Positions 7,887 to 16,578 of a stretch of 64,000 nucleotides of DNA are shown here, one piece after another. Source of the DNA: Methanosarcina sp. UBA5 (GTDB lineage Archaea > Halobacteriota > Methanosarcinia > Methanosarcinales > Methanosarcinaceae); NCBI RefSeq assembly GCF_002505485.1, contig NZ_DAVG01000096.1, forward strand, positions 3,594 through 67,593, given 5' to 3'. The notes beneath the pieces were generated by a model, which was not told where the DNA came from, ran no database searches, and saw only the letters and a list, made by a program, of their open reading frames with translations. Position 1 is the stretch's first letter, and each line of letters opens with the position of its first letter. Position numbers and translations under genes: made by a program.

Positions 7887-9008
7887 TTGTTGAAAGTGTT
7901 ACGGTATAGAGTCTATCCTACAAAGGCTCAAAAGTCAACTATGAATAACACTCTTGAGCTTTGCAGGTGGACGTATAACGAAACACTTGCACTCAGGAAA
8001 AACGCATGGGAGTCAGAGCAAAAGAACATAGGATACTATGATTCTAAGAAAATGATTCCTGAATGGAAAAAAGAAAAGTCTGAATTGAAAACAGTCCATT
8101 CTCAGGTGCTACAGGAAGTAGTCAAGAGAGTAGACCTTGCCTTTCAAGCCTTTTTCCGAAGAGTAAAAACCGGAGAAAAAGCAGGTTATCCTAGATTTCG
8201 AGGATATGGAAGGTATGATAGTTTCACCTACACACAGTCAGGTTTTTCTCTGGATTCAGATAGGTTAACGCTATCAAAAATTGGTGATATTAAGATCAAG
8301 TTGCACAGACCAGTAGAAGGGGAAATTAAAAGGCTCAATGTTCGTAAGATGCCTACAGGAAAATGGTTTGTTTCTTTTCTTGTTGAAACTGATACTCCTT
8401 TGGAATTGCAAAAGACAGGATTATCAGTAGGTGTAGATGTAGGTATCAAGAGTTTCTTAACTCTTTCAGATGGTAGTTATGTACCTAATCCACGTTTCTT
8501 TGTAACAGAAGAAAAAGCTCTTGCAAAAGTTCAAAGAAAGCTCTCAAAACTTGAAAAAGGAACACCTGAAAGAGTAAAAGCTTTGAAAGCTGTTCAACGT
8601 GTTCATGAAAGAATAGCAAACAAGAGAGAAGATTTTGTACAAAAAGTAAGTCTTGATCTTGTCAGAGCTTATGATTTGATTACTTTTGAAGATCTTAATG
8701 TCAAAGGTATGACAAAGAATCACTGCCTAGCAAAACATATTGCAGATGCAGCATGGAGTAAATTGATAACTATCACGTCTTACAAGGCAGAATGGGCTGG
8801 TAAACGTGTAGAACTTGTCAATCCATATAATACATCACAAATGTGTTCAGGCTGTGGTCAAATCGTCAAAAAAGAACTATCAGAAAGAACACACAGTTGT
8901 CCCTACTGTGGTCTTACTCTCGATAGAGATCATAATGCCGCTATTAACATTTTGAGATTGGGATTACAATCTCTTCGGATTACCGGTAGATGCCCGTCAC
9001 TTCAGTGA
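7887..9008 (+). CDS. tnpB: TnpB, RNA-guided nuclease of the IS605 group
   Basis: 373 residues, full length. The RuvC-like catalytic residues are visible: Asp184 in VGVDVGIKS, Glu268 in ITFEDLNVKGM, and the DRD at 346-348 in LDRDHNAAINI. A zinc finger CSGCG ... CPYCG lies between the last two. TnpB proteins are programmable DNA nucleases guided by an RNA from the 3' end of the element; they help keep the transposon at its donor site. The start is TTG directly after the tnpA stop, so translation is probably coupled. The stop codon lies within the right-end hairpin, as expected if the guide RNA overlaps the 3' end of the gene. Confidence 0.92.
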   Translation: MLKVLRYRVYPTKAQKSTMNNTLELCRWTYNETLALRKNAWESEQKNIGYYDSKKMIPEWKKEKSELKTVHSQVLQEVVKRVDLAFQAFFRRVKTGEKAGYPRFRGYGRYDSFTYTQSGFSLDSDRLTLSKIGDIKIKLHRPVEGEIKRLNVRKMPTGKWFVSFLVETDTPLELQKTGLSVGVDVGIKSFLTLSDGSYVPNPRFFVTEEKALAKVQRKLSKLEKGTPERVKALKAVQRVHERIANKREDFVQKVSLDLVRAYDLITFEDLNVKGMTKNHCLAKHIADAAWSKLITITSYKAEWAGKRVELVNPYNTSQMCSGCGQIVKKELSERTHSCPYCGLTLDRDHNAAINILRLGLQSLRITGRCPSLQ

Positions 9009-9022
9009 TGGGAGTAGTCACC
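8880..9022 (+). ncRNA. Predicted omega (guide) RNA region of TnpB
   Basis: In characterised IS605 elements the guide RNA spans the 3' end of tnpB and the right end, and its guide is the flanking host DNA. Here that predicts a scaffold ending at the hairpin 8993-9012 plus GAGTAGTCAC, with guide sequence starting near 9020-9023 (CAACTAAGCAAGCC). The boundaries are inferred from the family, not seen directly. Confidence 0.4.
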
Positions 9023-9549
9023 AACTAAGCAAGCCTCCAATTTGCTTTCAGTATATGGGAAATAAAGGCGCAGGGGATCAGCATTTCTGGACATATACCA
9101 CATAACGGTGACAATGTAATCTCTACAAGGAATAAACGTAATAAGAAGCTCTGAAAAACAGACAAAAGACTTAATCAGACTCATTAGGAGACTCCATAGT
9201 AAGCTCGGGAGGTCTCTAGTTTGGCTTCAATTTGACTCATCTTTCCCTTTTTCAGACAGGTACCTGCCTCCAAGACTTGATACAGCAATTTATAAAACCT
9301 ATTCACTTAGGATCTTTTGAACTAATTCAACAGTTTAAATTAAAATATTTGAGCCTTGTAAAAACAATTTTGCTGAGATCTCTTTGTATTTTTTCACTTT
9401 TATTAGTAAACCCAATTTACAAAGTAGGATTTTTCATTAATAGTATATTTTTTCCAATCTGCATTAATATATATTTATAAATATATATGAATTGTGTGAT
9501 TATTTTAAATAATATTAAACTGTATTGAGTATATGTTGAGGTGTGAGTT
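9023..9549. other. Intergenic region after the IS
   Basis: AT-rich and without a credible gene. Short ORFs at 9002-9184 (minus) and 9232-9480 (plus) have no recognisable motifs. A TATA-like run (TTAATATATATTTATAAATATATATG) lies near 9463-9489. Confidence 0.35.
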
Positions 9550-9785
9550 CATGATTCCTACGCAATTATAGAATTAGCGTTTAAGGAAGTAGGAATCGAC
9601 ATTATGTGGAAAGGCAAAGGTAGTAAAGAATATGGAGTAGATTTCAGTACAAGCAAAGTCTTAGTAGAGATAAGCCCCAGATATTACCGGCATACGAAGT
9701 AGATATACTGATTGGGATCCCTCAAAAGCAAAGGAAAAACTTAGCTGGAGGCCTAAAATAAATCTCATTAAAAAATGGGGTTGAA
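9550..9785 (+). pseudogene. C-terminal remnant of GDP-mannose 4,6-dehydratase
   Basis: Three frames read in succession give the conserved Gmd C-terminus: AIIELAFKEVGIDIMWKGKG, then VDFSTSKVLVEISPRYYR, then (shifted) YEVDILIG, then (shifted again) DPSKAKEKLSWRPKINL. Gmd converts GDP-mannose to GDP-4-keto-6-deoxymannose, the precursor of GDP-fucose or GDP-rhamnose. Only about the last 80 codons remain, with at least two frameshifts and no start. It lies just before the exporter genes, so the glycan cluster once carried a GDP-deoxysugar gene at this edge. Confidence 0.8.
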
Positions 9786-9859
9786 CAAACCTATAGGTGG
9801 TATCAAAGTCAAGTTAAATGAAAAGCTTAGAAAAATGAATCCACGCTAAAAACAAGTAA

Positions 9860-10708
9860 ATGTGTTCTTCTATGACTGAACATGCAACTGATTACGAGCT
9901 GGTTATTCGCCCGAAATATGGGCTTCTGGATCTGAACTGGCAGGAGCTTAAGGAGTACAGAGAGCTTCTTTTCTTCCTTGCCCTGAGAGAAATCAAGATC
10001 AGGTATAAACAGACAGTTATGGGGGCATCATGGGCATTATTGCAGCCTTTTTTCACGATGATAGTGTTTACTTTGATCTTCGGCAGGCTTGCAAAAATGC
10101 CTTCAGATGGAGTGCCCTACCCAATATTTTCATATTCTGGTCTTCTCCTCTGGACTTATTTTTCGAATGCTCTTTCTCAATCAAGTAATAGCCTTGTTGA
10201 CAATGCCCCTCTTCTCTCAAAGGTTTACATGCCTCGGATATTCATACCGACTGCTCCATGCCTTTCAGGTCTTCTTGATTATGGAATTGCTATGAGCATT
10301 CTTGCGATAATGATGGTTTATTACCGATTTGTGCCTGGAATTTCAATAATCCTGTTGCCGTTCACTATACTCTTGACATTCATGCTTGCATCGGGGGTTG
10401 GTTACTGGCTCTCGTCCATCTGTGTGAAATACAGAGATGTAAAGTTCATTGTTCCTTTTTTTATGCAGTTGCTGTTGTTTGTATCACCGGTAATCTACCC
10501 TGCAAATATTGTGGGTGAGAACCTGCAATGGTTGCTTTACCTGAACCCTATGACAGGTTTAATAGGTGCTCATCGCGCATGCTTGCTCGGGCACACTCCT
10601 GTGAATTTTGTTGGACTTGGAATTTCAGCGGTGCTGACGATAATAATCTTTCTGAGCGGAATACTATACCTAAAGCGTACAGAGAAGTACTTTGCGGATT
10701 TGATTTAA
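9860..10708 (+). CDS. ABC-2 polysaccharide exporter, membrane subunit (Wzm-like)
   Basis: Permease of a surface-polysaccharide or teichoic-acid type ABC exporter. 282 residues with about six membrane segments in the ABC-2 layout. The conserved N-terminal block LALREIKIRYKQTVMGASWA lies just before the first membrane span, and VSPVIYPA near the C-terminal part is typical of the Wzm/TagG/RfbA group. It works as a dimer with the ATPase that overlaps its stop codon by one base. In such systems the finished lipid-linked glycan is moved across the membrane. An internal ATG at 9875 (MTEHAT) could be the true start. Confidence 0.9.
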   Translation: MCSSMTEHATDYELVIRPKYGLLDLNWQELKEYRELLFFLALREIKIRYKQTVMGASWALLQPFFTMIVFTLIFGRLAKMPSDGVPYPIFSYSGLLLWTYFSNALSQSSNSLVDNAPLLSKVYMPRIFIPTAPCLSGLLDYGIAMSILAIMMVYYRFVPGISIILLPFTILLTFMLASGVGYWLSSICVKYRDVKFIVPFFMQLLLFVSPVIYPANIVGENLQWLLYLNPMTGLIGAHRACLLGHTPVNFVGLGISAVLTIIIFLSGILYLKRTEKYFADLI

Positions 10709-12015
10709 TGATGGCGTCAAAAAAAGAAGAACCGATAATTGAAGTAAAAAATCTGTCTAAACAGTACAATATCGGCGTGGACACGACTTATAAGACTCTA
10801 TCTGAAAGTGTTACTTCTGCTGTGAGACATCCAATAAAGGCGCTGAAAGACTTTAGCAGTCAAAACGAGACTTTCTGGGCTCTCAAAGACGTGAATTTCG
10901 AGGTCGAGCGCGGAGAAGTCATTGGTATCATCGGGAGGAACGGTGCAGGCAAGAGTACTCTTCTTAAAATCCTCTCACGTATTACCTCTCCGACAGAAGG
11001 TGAAGTTCGGATGCGAGGCCGGGTGGGCAGTCTCCTTGAAGTAGGTACCGGTTTTCACCCTGAGCTTTCTGGTCGGGAAAATATCTATTTTAACGGTTCT
11101 ATTCTGGGTATGAAGAAGAGAGAGATCGACGAGAAGTTTGATGAGATCGTGAAGTTTTCAGGCGTCGAAAAGTTTCTGGATACACCAGTTAAACGGTATT
11201 CTAGCGGAATGCAGGTTAGACTTGCTTTTTCGGTGGCTGCAAACCTTGACCCAGAGATTCTTGTAGTGGACGAAGTGCTCGCTGTGGGCGATGCGGCATT
11301 TCAGAAGAAGTGTTTGGGGAAGATGGAAGAAGTTGCAGAAGGTGGAAGGACTGTGCTATTTGTGAGTCATAATATGTCTATGATCTCCTCACTATGTGAA
11401 ACAGCAATTCTGCTTGAAAAAGGAACTGTAATAGAGAAAGGGAAAACTGGGAAAGTTATCAATGCTTACCTTAATTCCGGTCAGGAGGCAACAGGACAGA
11501 TCATTTTCTCTAAGAACCATCCTGGAGATAGCGAGGCAATTTTACTTGCTGTACGTGTTTTAAACAAAGATGGGATGCCTATCACTGAGGCACTTATTGA
11601 CGAGGACATATTTATTGAGATGGAATATAAACTGTTGAAAAATGACATGCTTGTTTATCCTAATTTTCATATTTATGATCAGTATGGACAAGTTGTATTT
11701 GTTACTTCTGACTCAAAACTTGATCACAGCTGTGAATTAAAGAATAAAGCTGGAGACTATGTATCCAGATGCAAAATACCTGCTAATACCTTGAATAATA
11801 ATACATATTATATTACGTTCGCGTTGACAACTATTTATCCACTCCATGTTCACTTTTGTGAGAAAGATCTGCTTTTCGTTACAATTAATGATCCTATTGA
11901 AGGAATTTATTCAAGGTCTAAAGGTTATTCCGGGCCAATGCCGGGAGCAGTTCGTCCATTATTGGAATGGAAATTATATGGACCTAAAGATAGCAGATTA
12001 GGTGATAAAACATGA
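10708..12015 (+). CDS. ABC polysaccharide exporter ATPase with C-terminal glycan-binding domain (Wzt-like)
   Basis: 435 residues from the ATG that overlaps the permease stop (TAATG). The ATPase domain has Walker A GRNGAGKST (76-84), signature YSSGMQ (164-169) and Walker B ILVVDEVLAVGD with Asp188/Glu189. Residues about 290-425 form an extra beta-rich domain like the carbohydrate-binding domain of Wzt, which recognises the end of the finished chain. That domain suggests chain-end recognition, possibly a terminal modification such as methylation; two or more methyltransferases are nearby. It forms one operon with the permease and the sugar genes, and overlaps rfbF by four bases. The frame is open further upstream, but that part lies inside the permease gene. 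Confidence 0.92.
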   Translation: MMASKKEEPIIEVKNLSKQYNIGVDTTYKTLSESVTSAVRHPIKALKDFSSQNETFWALKDVNFEVERGEVIGIIGRNGAGKSTLLKILSRITSPTEGEVRMRGRVGSLLEVGTGFHPELSGRENIYFNGSILGMKKREIDEKFDEIVKFSGVEKFLDTPVKRYSSGMQVRLAFSVAANLDPEILVVDEVLAVGDAAFQKKCLGKMEEVAEGGRTVLFVSHNMSMISSLCETAILLEKGTVIEKGKTGKVINAYLNSGQEATGQIIFSKNHPGDSEAILLAVRVLNKDGMPITEALIDEDIFIEMEYKLLKNDMLVYPNFHIYDQYGQVVFVTSDSKLDHSCELKNKAGDYVSRCKIPANTLNNNTYYITFALTTIYPLHVHFCEKDLLFVTINDPIEGIYSRSKGYSGPMPGAVRPLLEWKLYGPKDSRLGDKT

Positions 12016-12788
12016 AAACCTTAATCCTTGCTGGTGGATTTGGCACAAGACTTGCAGAAGAGACATATACCATCCCAAAACCTATGGTTGAGGTAGGTGG
12101 GAAGCCTATCTTATGGCATATAATGAAATTGTATTCTTTTTATGGGTTCAATGATTTTGTAATTCTTCTTGGATATAAAGGTTATATCATAAAAGAATAC
12201 TTTGCAAATTATTTTCTTCACCAGAGTGATGTGACAATCGATCTATTAAATAATAAAATGGAAGTACATTATAATCATAGCGAACCATGGACTGCTACAC
12301 TGATCGATACAGGATTGGACACAATGACCGGCGGTCGTATATTGAGGGCAAAAGATTACGTTGGTGATGAGACTTTCATGCTGACCTATGGAGATGGTGT
12401 TGCTGATGTTAATATTAAAAAACTGGTTTCGTTCCACCGTTCTCATGGTCATCTGGCAACTGTAACTTCAGTGCAGCCTGAAGGACGTTATGGTTCGATT
12501 TCGGCAAATGATAGCGGAAGAATAGAACACTTCGTTGAAAAACCAGCAGGCGATGGAGCCTGGATCAATGCCGGTTTTTTTGTCTGCGAACCTGGTGTTT
12601 TTGATTACTTGCGTGATGGAGATGCAACTGTTTTTGAAAGGAAACCACTTGAGGCTCTCAGCCATGATGGGGAGTTGTTTGCCTATAAACACACAGGATT
12701 CTGGAAATGCATGGATACACTACGCGATATGCAACAACTAAACCATATGTGGAATGAAGGTCAAAGCAAATGGAAATTGTGGGATTGA
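12012..12788 (+). CDS. rfbF: Glucose-1-phosphate cytidylyltransferase
   Basis: Makes CDP-glucose from CTP and glucose 1-phosphate, the entry to CDP-deoxysugars. 258 residues, the usual size. The nucleotidyltransferase signature LAGGFGTRL (6-14) and the following KPMVEVGGKPILWHI are clear, and GDGVADV holds metal-binding Asp residues. Its strong resemblance to RfbF, rather than to UTP or dTTP enzymes, rests on the N-terminus and the pairing with rfbG six bases downstream. It overlaps the exporter ATPase by four bases, so translation is likely coupled. Confidence 0.95.
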   Translation: MKTLILAGGFGTRLAEETYTIPKPMVEVGGKPILWHIMKLYSFYGFNDFVILLGYKGYIIKEYFANYFLHQSDVTIDLLNNKMEVHYNHSEPWTATLIDTGLDTMTGGRILRAKDYVGDETFMLTYGDGVADVNIKKLVSFHRSHGHLATVTSVQPEGRYGSISANDSGRIEHFVEKPAGDGAWINAGFFVCEPGVFDYLRDGDATVFERKPLEALSHDGELFAYKHTGFWKCMDTLRDMQQLNHMWNEGQSKWKLWD

Positions 12789-12794
12789 TGATCT

Positions 12795-13880
12795 ATGGAA
12801 TTAATGTCAACCTACAAAGGTAAAAATGTCTTCATCACAGGTCATACTGGTTTCAAAGGCTCATGGCTGTCTCTATGGCTCGCTAAAATGGGAGCCAATG
12901 TATTTGGTTATTCACTCTTCCCGGACACCACTCCCAATAATTATACTGTATCTTCAGTGACTGATTTGCTTTTCGAGGAAACAATTGCCGATGTTCGTGA
13001 TAAAAAATCACTGAAAAAAGCTATTAAAAAAGCAAATCCAGACTTTGTATTTCATCTTGCTGCTCAATCTTTGGTACGAAAAAGTTATAGTTGTCCTGTT
13101 GAAACATTTGAGACGAATGTTATTGGCAGTTTAAATGTCTTGGAAGGTTTACGTGAACTTGGGCAGCCCTGTTCAGTAGTTATGATAACCAGTGACAAAT
13201 GCTATGAAAATAACGGGCAGATATGGGGCTATCGCGAAAATGATCCTCTTGGAGGTTATGATCCCTATAGTGCAAGCAAGGCAGCTGCAGAAATTGCTGT
13301 AACATCATACAGACGATCTTTTTTTCCAAAAGATAGCCTGGATAAACACGGAGTGCAAATTGCTACGGTGAGAGCAGGAAATGTCATTGGAGGAGGAGAT
13401 TGGGCAGAGAACAGAATCATACCCGATGCTGTAAGAGCTTTGTCAAGTGGTAAAACAATTACAGTTAGAAACCCTAACGCTGTTCGTCCCTGGCAACACG
13501 TCCTGGAACCACTGTTCGGTTACTTAATGCTTGGGGCAAAAATGTCAGAGGAGAAAAATCCTGAGCTTTGCTCGGCATGGAACTTTGGTCCGCTTTGTAA
13601 TGAAGAATGCCCGGTTTCTGATCTGATGGATTTATTTTGTAAAGAATGGGGACGTGGCAACTGGAACCTAGTTTCTCTCACAAATGCACCCCATGAAGCT
13701 TCCGTTTTGCGTCTCTCTATTGATAAAGCAGTCTATAAGTTGCACTGGGCACCAAGATGGAATCTATATGAAGCCATAAAAATAACTGCTGCCTGGTATA
13801 AAAAATACTATAATGGGTATGAAGGGTCCATGCAGGATGCATGTTTTGCAGATATTGATGCATATCAGGAGAGCTTATAA
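12795..13880 (+). CDS. rfbG: CDP-glucose 4,6-dehydratase
   Basis: NAD-dependent short-chain dehydrogenase family enzyme that turns CDP-glucose into CDP-4-keto-6-deoxyglucose. 361 residues. The nucleotide-binding motif is GHTGFKG (16-22) and the catalytic Tyr-x3-Lys is YSASK (Tyr158, Lys162). The long insert with RPWQHVLEPL is typical of RfbG. It overlaps the next gene by one base (TAATG). Together with rfbF it fixes the pathway as CDP-linked. The DdhA/B-only set without a DdhC dehydrase means the product is probably not a 3,6-dideoxyhexose. Confidence 0.95.
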   Translation: MELMSTYKGKNVFITGHTGFKGSWLSLWLAKMGANVFGYSLFPDTTPNNYTVSSVTDLLFEETIADVRDKKSLKKAIKKANPDFVFHLAAQSLVRKSYSCPVETFETNVIGSLNVLEGLRELGQPCSVVMITSDKCYENNGQIWGYRENDPLGGYDPYSASKAAAEIAVTSYRRSFFPKDSLDKHGVQIATVRAGNVIGGGDWAENRIIPDAVRALSSGKTITVRNPNAVRPWQHVLEPLFGYLMLGAKMSEEKNPELCSAWNFGPLCNEECPVSDLMDLFCKEWGRGNWNLVSLTNAPHEASVLRLSIDKAVYKLHWAPRWNLYEAIKITAAWYKKYYNGYEGSMQDACFADIDAYQESL

Positions 13881-14431
13881 TGAATATTGAAAAATTACCA
13901 CTGTCTGGCGCAGCGGTTATTGATGCAGAACCTTTTATAGATAACAGGGGCGTTTTCGCACGATTTTTTTGCGAGAAGGAACTTTCAGAATTAATTGGGG
14001 ATCGGCATTTCGTGAATGTCAATTTCTCCAGAACTCTTAAAAAAGGAGCGATTAGAGGTCTTCATTTTCAGCATCCTCCTAAAGCGGAAATGAAGCTTGT
14101 GCGTTGCATACGCGGTTCAGTATATGATGTTATAGTCGACATCCGCAAGGATTCTCCAACGTTTCTCAAGTGGTTTGGTATAGAACTTAGTTCTGATAAT
14201 ATGAAGATGCTGTGTGTTCCCGAAGGTTTTGCTCATGGATTTCAGGTACTTGAAGAGTCTTCAGAAATGCTCTACCTTCATAGCGAGTTTTATTCAAAAG
14301 AATATGAGGGAGCATTGAACTGCTCCGATCCATTGCTTGCAATAACATGGCCTGTTGAATCGGCAGATGTATCAGAGAGAGACAAAAACCATAAAATGAT
14401 CGATGATGATTTTCGAGGTGTTATATTATGA
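13880..14431 (+). CDS. RmlC-family sugar 3,5-epimerase homologue (acts on a CDP-4-keto sugar?)
   Basis: Cupin-fold protein of 183 residues in the dTDP-4-dehydrorhamnose 3,5-epimerase family. RGLHFQ (59-64) supplies the catalytic histidine His62, and the family blocks VYDVIVDIRKDSPTF and VPEGFAHGF are present. No rmlA or rmlB gene is nearby, so the substrate is more likely CDP-4-keto-6-deoxyglucose than the dTDP sugar; that is inference from context. It could epimerise at C3 and/or C5 before methylation. It overlaps the following methyltransferase gene by four bases. Confidence 0.88.
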   Translation: MNIEKLPLSGAAVIDAEPFIDNRGVFARFFCEKELSELIGDRHFVNVNFSRTLKKGAIRGLHFQHPPKAEMKLVRCIRGSVYDVIVDIRKDSPTFLKWFGIELSSDNMKMLCVPEGFAHGFQVLEESSEMLYLHSEFYSKEYEGALNCSDPLLAITWPVESADVSERDKNHKMIDDDFRGVIL

Positions 14432-15657
14432 AATGCCGATTTTGTGGTCACACTCTGGAAAATGTATTTATTGACTTAATAAATGCACCTACATCAAATT
14501 CCTATCTTACAAAGGAACAGTTGAATGAACCGGAGATATACTTTCCCTTAAAAGTATTTGTTTGTGAACATTGCTGGCTTGTGCAACTTGATGAATACAA
14601 AAAATCAGATGAGATATTTAGTGAAGATTATGCTTACTTTAGTTCTTACTCAAAATCCTGGGTCAAACATGCCGAAGACTATGTTGAGATGATCTGTAAG
14701 AGATTATCGCTTAATAAATCATCAAAAGTGATGGAGATTGCATCCAATGATGGATATTTACTTCAGTTTTTTGTAGTGAAAGGAATACCCTGCTTTGGAG
14801 TTGAACCTTCTGCCGGAACGTCAAAGGCAGCAGAGGAAAAAGGCGTTGAGTCAATAATTGAGTTTTTCGGTTCAAATCTGGCAAACCAAATCATTAAAGA
14901 GCGCGGGAAACAGGATTTAATAATTGGAAATAATGTTCTGGCTCATGTTCCTGACATAAATGACTTTGTCGGAAGCTTAAAAACTGTGCTTTCAGATACA
15001 GGAACAATTACAATGGAATTCCCTCATCTTTTAAAGTTAATTCAGTATAATCAATTCGACACAATATACCATGAGCATTTTTCGTATTTTTCATTGAATA
15101 CTGTTGAGCAGATATTCCTTGCGCACGGCTTAAAAATATACGATGTTGAAGAACTGCCAACCCATGGGGGTTCATTGAGAATTTATGCCAGCCACGTAAA
15201 TGATGAATCACATAGCATGGCTTTAGGCGTGGAATCCATTAAGAAAAAAGAAAGGGAAATGGGTCTACTAAACCCCGAAATTTACGCTTCTTTCCGGGAA
15301 AAAGCGAATATTGTCAAACATTTCTTTCTTTCATTTCTTTTAAAACAAAAAATAATGGGGAAAAAAATAGTTGCTTATGGTGCGGCAGCAAAGGGAAATA
15401 CACTGTTGAATTATTGTGGAATTAAGGGAACTGATCTGATTGAGTTTGTTGTAGATGTCTCTCCACATAAGCAAGGTAAATATTTGCCGGGGTCACAGAT
15501 TCCGATAGTGCCTGAACAAAGGATATTTGACGATAAGCCAGACATAATAGTTGTTTTTCCTTGGAACATAAAAGAGGAGATTTTTGCTCAATTGTCTTAT
15601 GTAAAGGATTGGGGATGTCAATTTGTTGTTGCTGTTCCTAAACTGGAGTTAATGTAA
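14428..15657 (+). CDS. Nucleotide-sugar C-methyltransferase (TylC3/NovU/TcaB9 type)
   Basis: SAM-dependent enzyme that adds a methyl group to a sugar carbon, normally C3 of a 4-keto sugar, giving branched deoxysugars. 409 residues in three parts: an N-terminal zinc-binding domain with Cys3/Cys6 and Cys46/Cys49, a central Rossmann domain with SAM motif VMEIASNDG (101-109), and a C-terminal Methyltransf_14 domain with AYGAAAKGNTLLNY. The YHEHFSYFS block (Tyr214, Glu216, His217) matches the catalytic residues described in TcaB9. It sits between the epimerase homologue and a reductase, the order expected for branched-sugar synthesis. Confidence 0.9.
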   Translation: MKCRFCGHTLENVFIDLINAPTSNSYLTKEQLNEPEIYFPLKVFVCEHCWLVQLDEYKKSDEIFSEDYAYFSSYSKSWVKHAEDYVEMICKRLSLNKSSKVMEIASNDGYLLQFFVVKGIPCFGVEPSAGTSKAAEEKGVESIIEFFGSNLANQIIKERGKQDLIIGNNVLAHVPDINDFVGSLKTVLSDTGTITMEFPHLLKLIQYNQFDTIYHEHFSYFSLNTVEQIFLAHGLKIYDVEELPTHGGSLRIYASHVNDESHSMALGVESIKKKEREMGLLNPEIYASFREKANIVKHFFLSFLLKQKIMGKKIVAYGAAAKGNTLLNYCGIKGTDLIEFVVDVSPHKQGKYLPGSQIPIVPEQRIFDDKPDIIVVFPWNIKEEIFAQLSYVKDWGCQFVVAVPKLELM

Positions 15658-15700
15658 AGGTATCGTTTGAATTATACTAACTATTTTGGTATGGGTACGT

Positions 15701-16549
15701 ATGAGAGTCTTAGTTACTGGTGCTACAGGATTTATAGGTCGCCATGTTGTCCCCTGTTTATTGGATAAGGGACTGGATGTTATTGCTACATCACGTAATA
15801 AAAACAAAGCAAAAAATTATGACTGGTATAGTGAAGTGGAATACATCGAGTGTGACTACCACAATGACACCCTGGATTACTACAATGTCTTCGGAAAACC
15901 AGATGTTATCATTCACCTTGCCTGGAATGGTCTCCCAAATTATAAAGATCCGTTTCATGTTGAAAGAAATCTTCCTGCAAATTGTCTTTTCCTAAAGAAC
16001 TTCATAGATGGAGGAATTAAAAAGATGGTAGTAACAGGCACTTGTTACGAATATGGTATGCAATGTGGTTGCCTGCATGAATCGGATAATACTCAACCTG
16101 TGACTCAATATGGCCTTGCTAAAGATACACTCCGCAAGTATCTTGAATTTTTAGTCCGTGATACTCAAACTTCTTTTAATTGGGTCCGTCTTTTCTACCT
16201 TTATGGAGATGGGCAAAATCAAAATTCTCTTCTTCCCCAGCTTGAAAAAGCTATATACGAAGGTGAAAAGGTATTCAATATGTCTGGTGGGGAGCAGTTA
16301 CGCGATTATCTATCCGTAGAAGATGCGGCTCGAAACTTGTGTACAATTGCACTTCAGAGCGAAGTTGATGGAATTGTTAACTGCTGTTCGGGCAATCCGA
16401 TATCAATTCGTCGTTTGGTGGAGAAAAAAATAGATTTGCTAAACTCTGATCTCAAATTAAATCTAGGATACTATCCGTACCCTGATTATGAGCCAATGGC
16501 TTTTTGGGGCAGCGTAGATAAACTCATGAAATTAAAAAATTTAATTTAA
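15701..16549 (+). CDS. NAD-dependent epimerase/dehydratase-family sugar reductase
   Basis: Extended short-chain dehydrogenase of 282 residues from the ATG at 15701 (a TTG at 15686 would add five residues before the Rossmann fold). GATGFIG (7-13) binds NAD(P) and YGLAK gives Tyr137/Lys141. No exact function can be named from sequence. In this position it most likely reduces the 4-keto group of the C-methylated CDP sugar, the last step before transfer. A 43-base gap separates it from the methyltransferase. Confidence in the family is high and in the substrate low. Confidence 0.85.
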   Translation: MRVLVTGATGFIGRHVVPCLLDKGLDVIATSRNKNKAKNYDWYSEVEYIECDYHNDTLDYYNVFGKPDVIIHLAWNGLPNYKDPFHVERNLPANCLFLKNFIDGGIKKMVVTGTCYEYGMQCGCLHESDNTQPVTQYGLAKDTLRKYLEFLVRDTQTSFNWVRLFYLYGDGQNQNSLLPQLEKAIYEGEKVFNMSGGEQLRDYLSVEDAARNLCTIALQSEVDGIVNCCSGNPISIRRLVEKKIDLLNSDLKLNLGYYPYPDYEPMAFWGSVDKLMKLKNLI

Positions 16550-16578
16550 AAAATTAAGACATTTTGGAGATTCAGCAT

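Larger units (their letters stand above)
7360..9022 (+). mobile_element. IS200/IS605-family insertion sequence (tnpA + tnpB)
   Basis: Carries a Y1 transposase and a TnpB gene in the same orientation. The left-end hairpin is CCCGCCATT/AATGGTGGG (7385-7404) and the right-end hairpin is CCCGTCACT/AGTGATGGG (8993-9012). The two hairpins share design and loop (TC), as expected for ends recognised by TnpA as single-stranded DNA. The outer limits are approximate, because this family has no terminal inverted repeats or target duplications to mark them. Both genes are open over full length, so the copy may be active. Confidence 0.85.
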
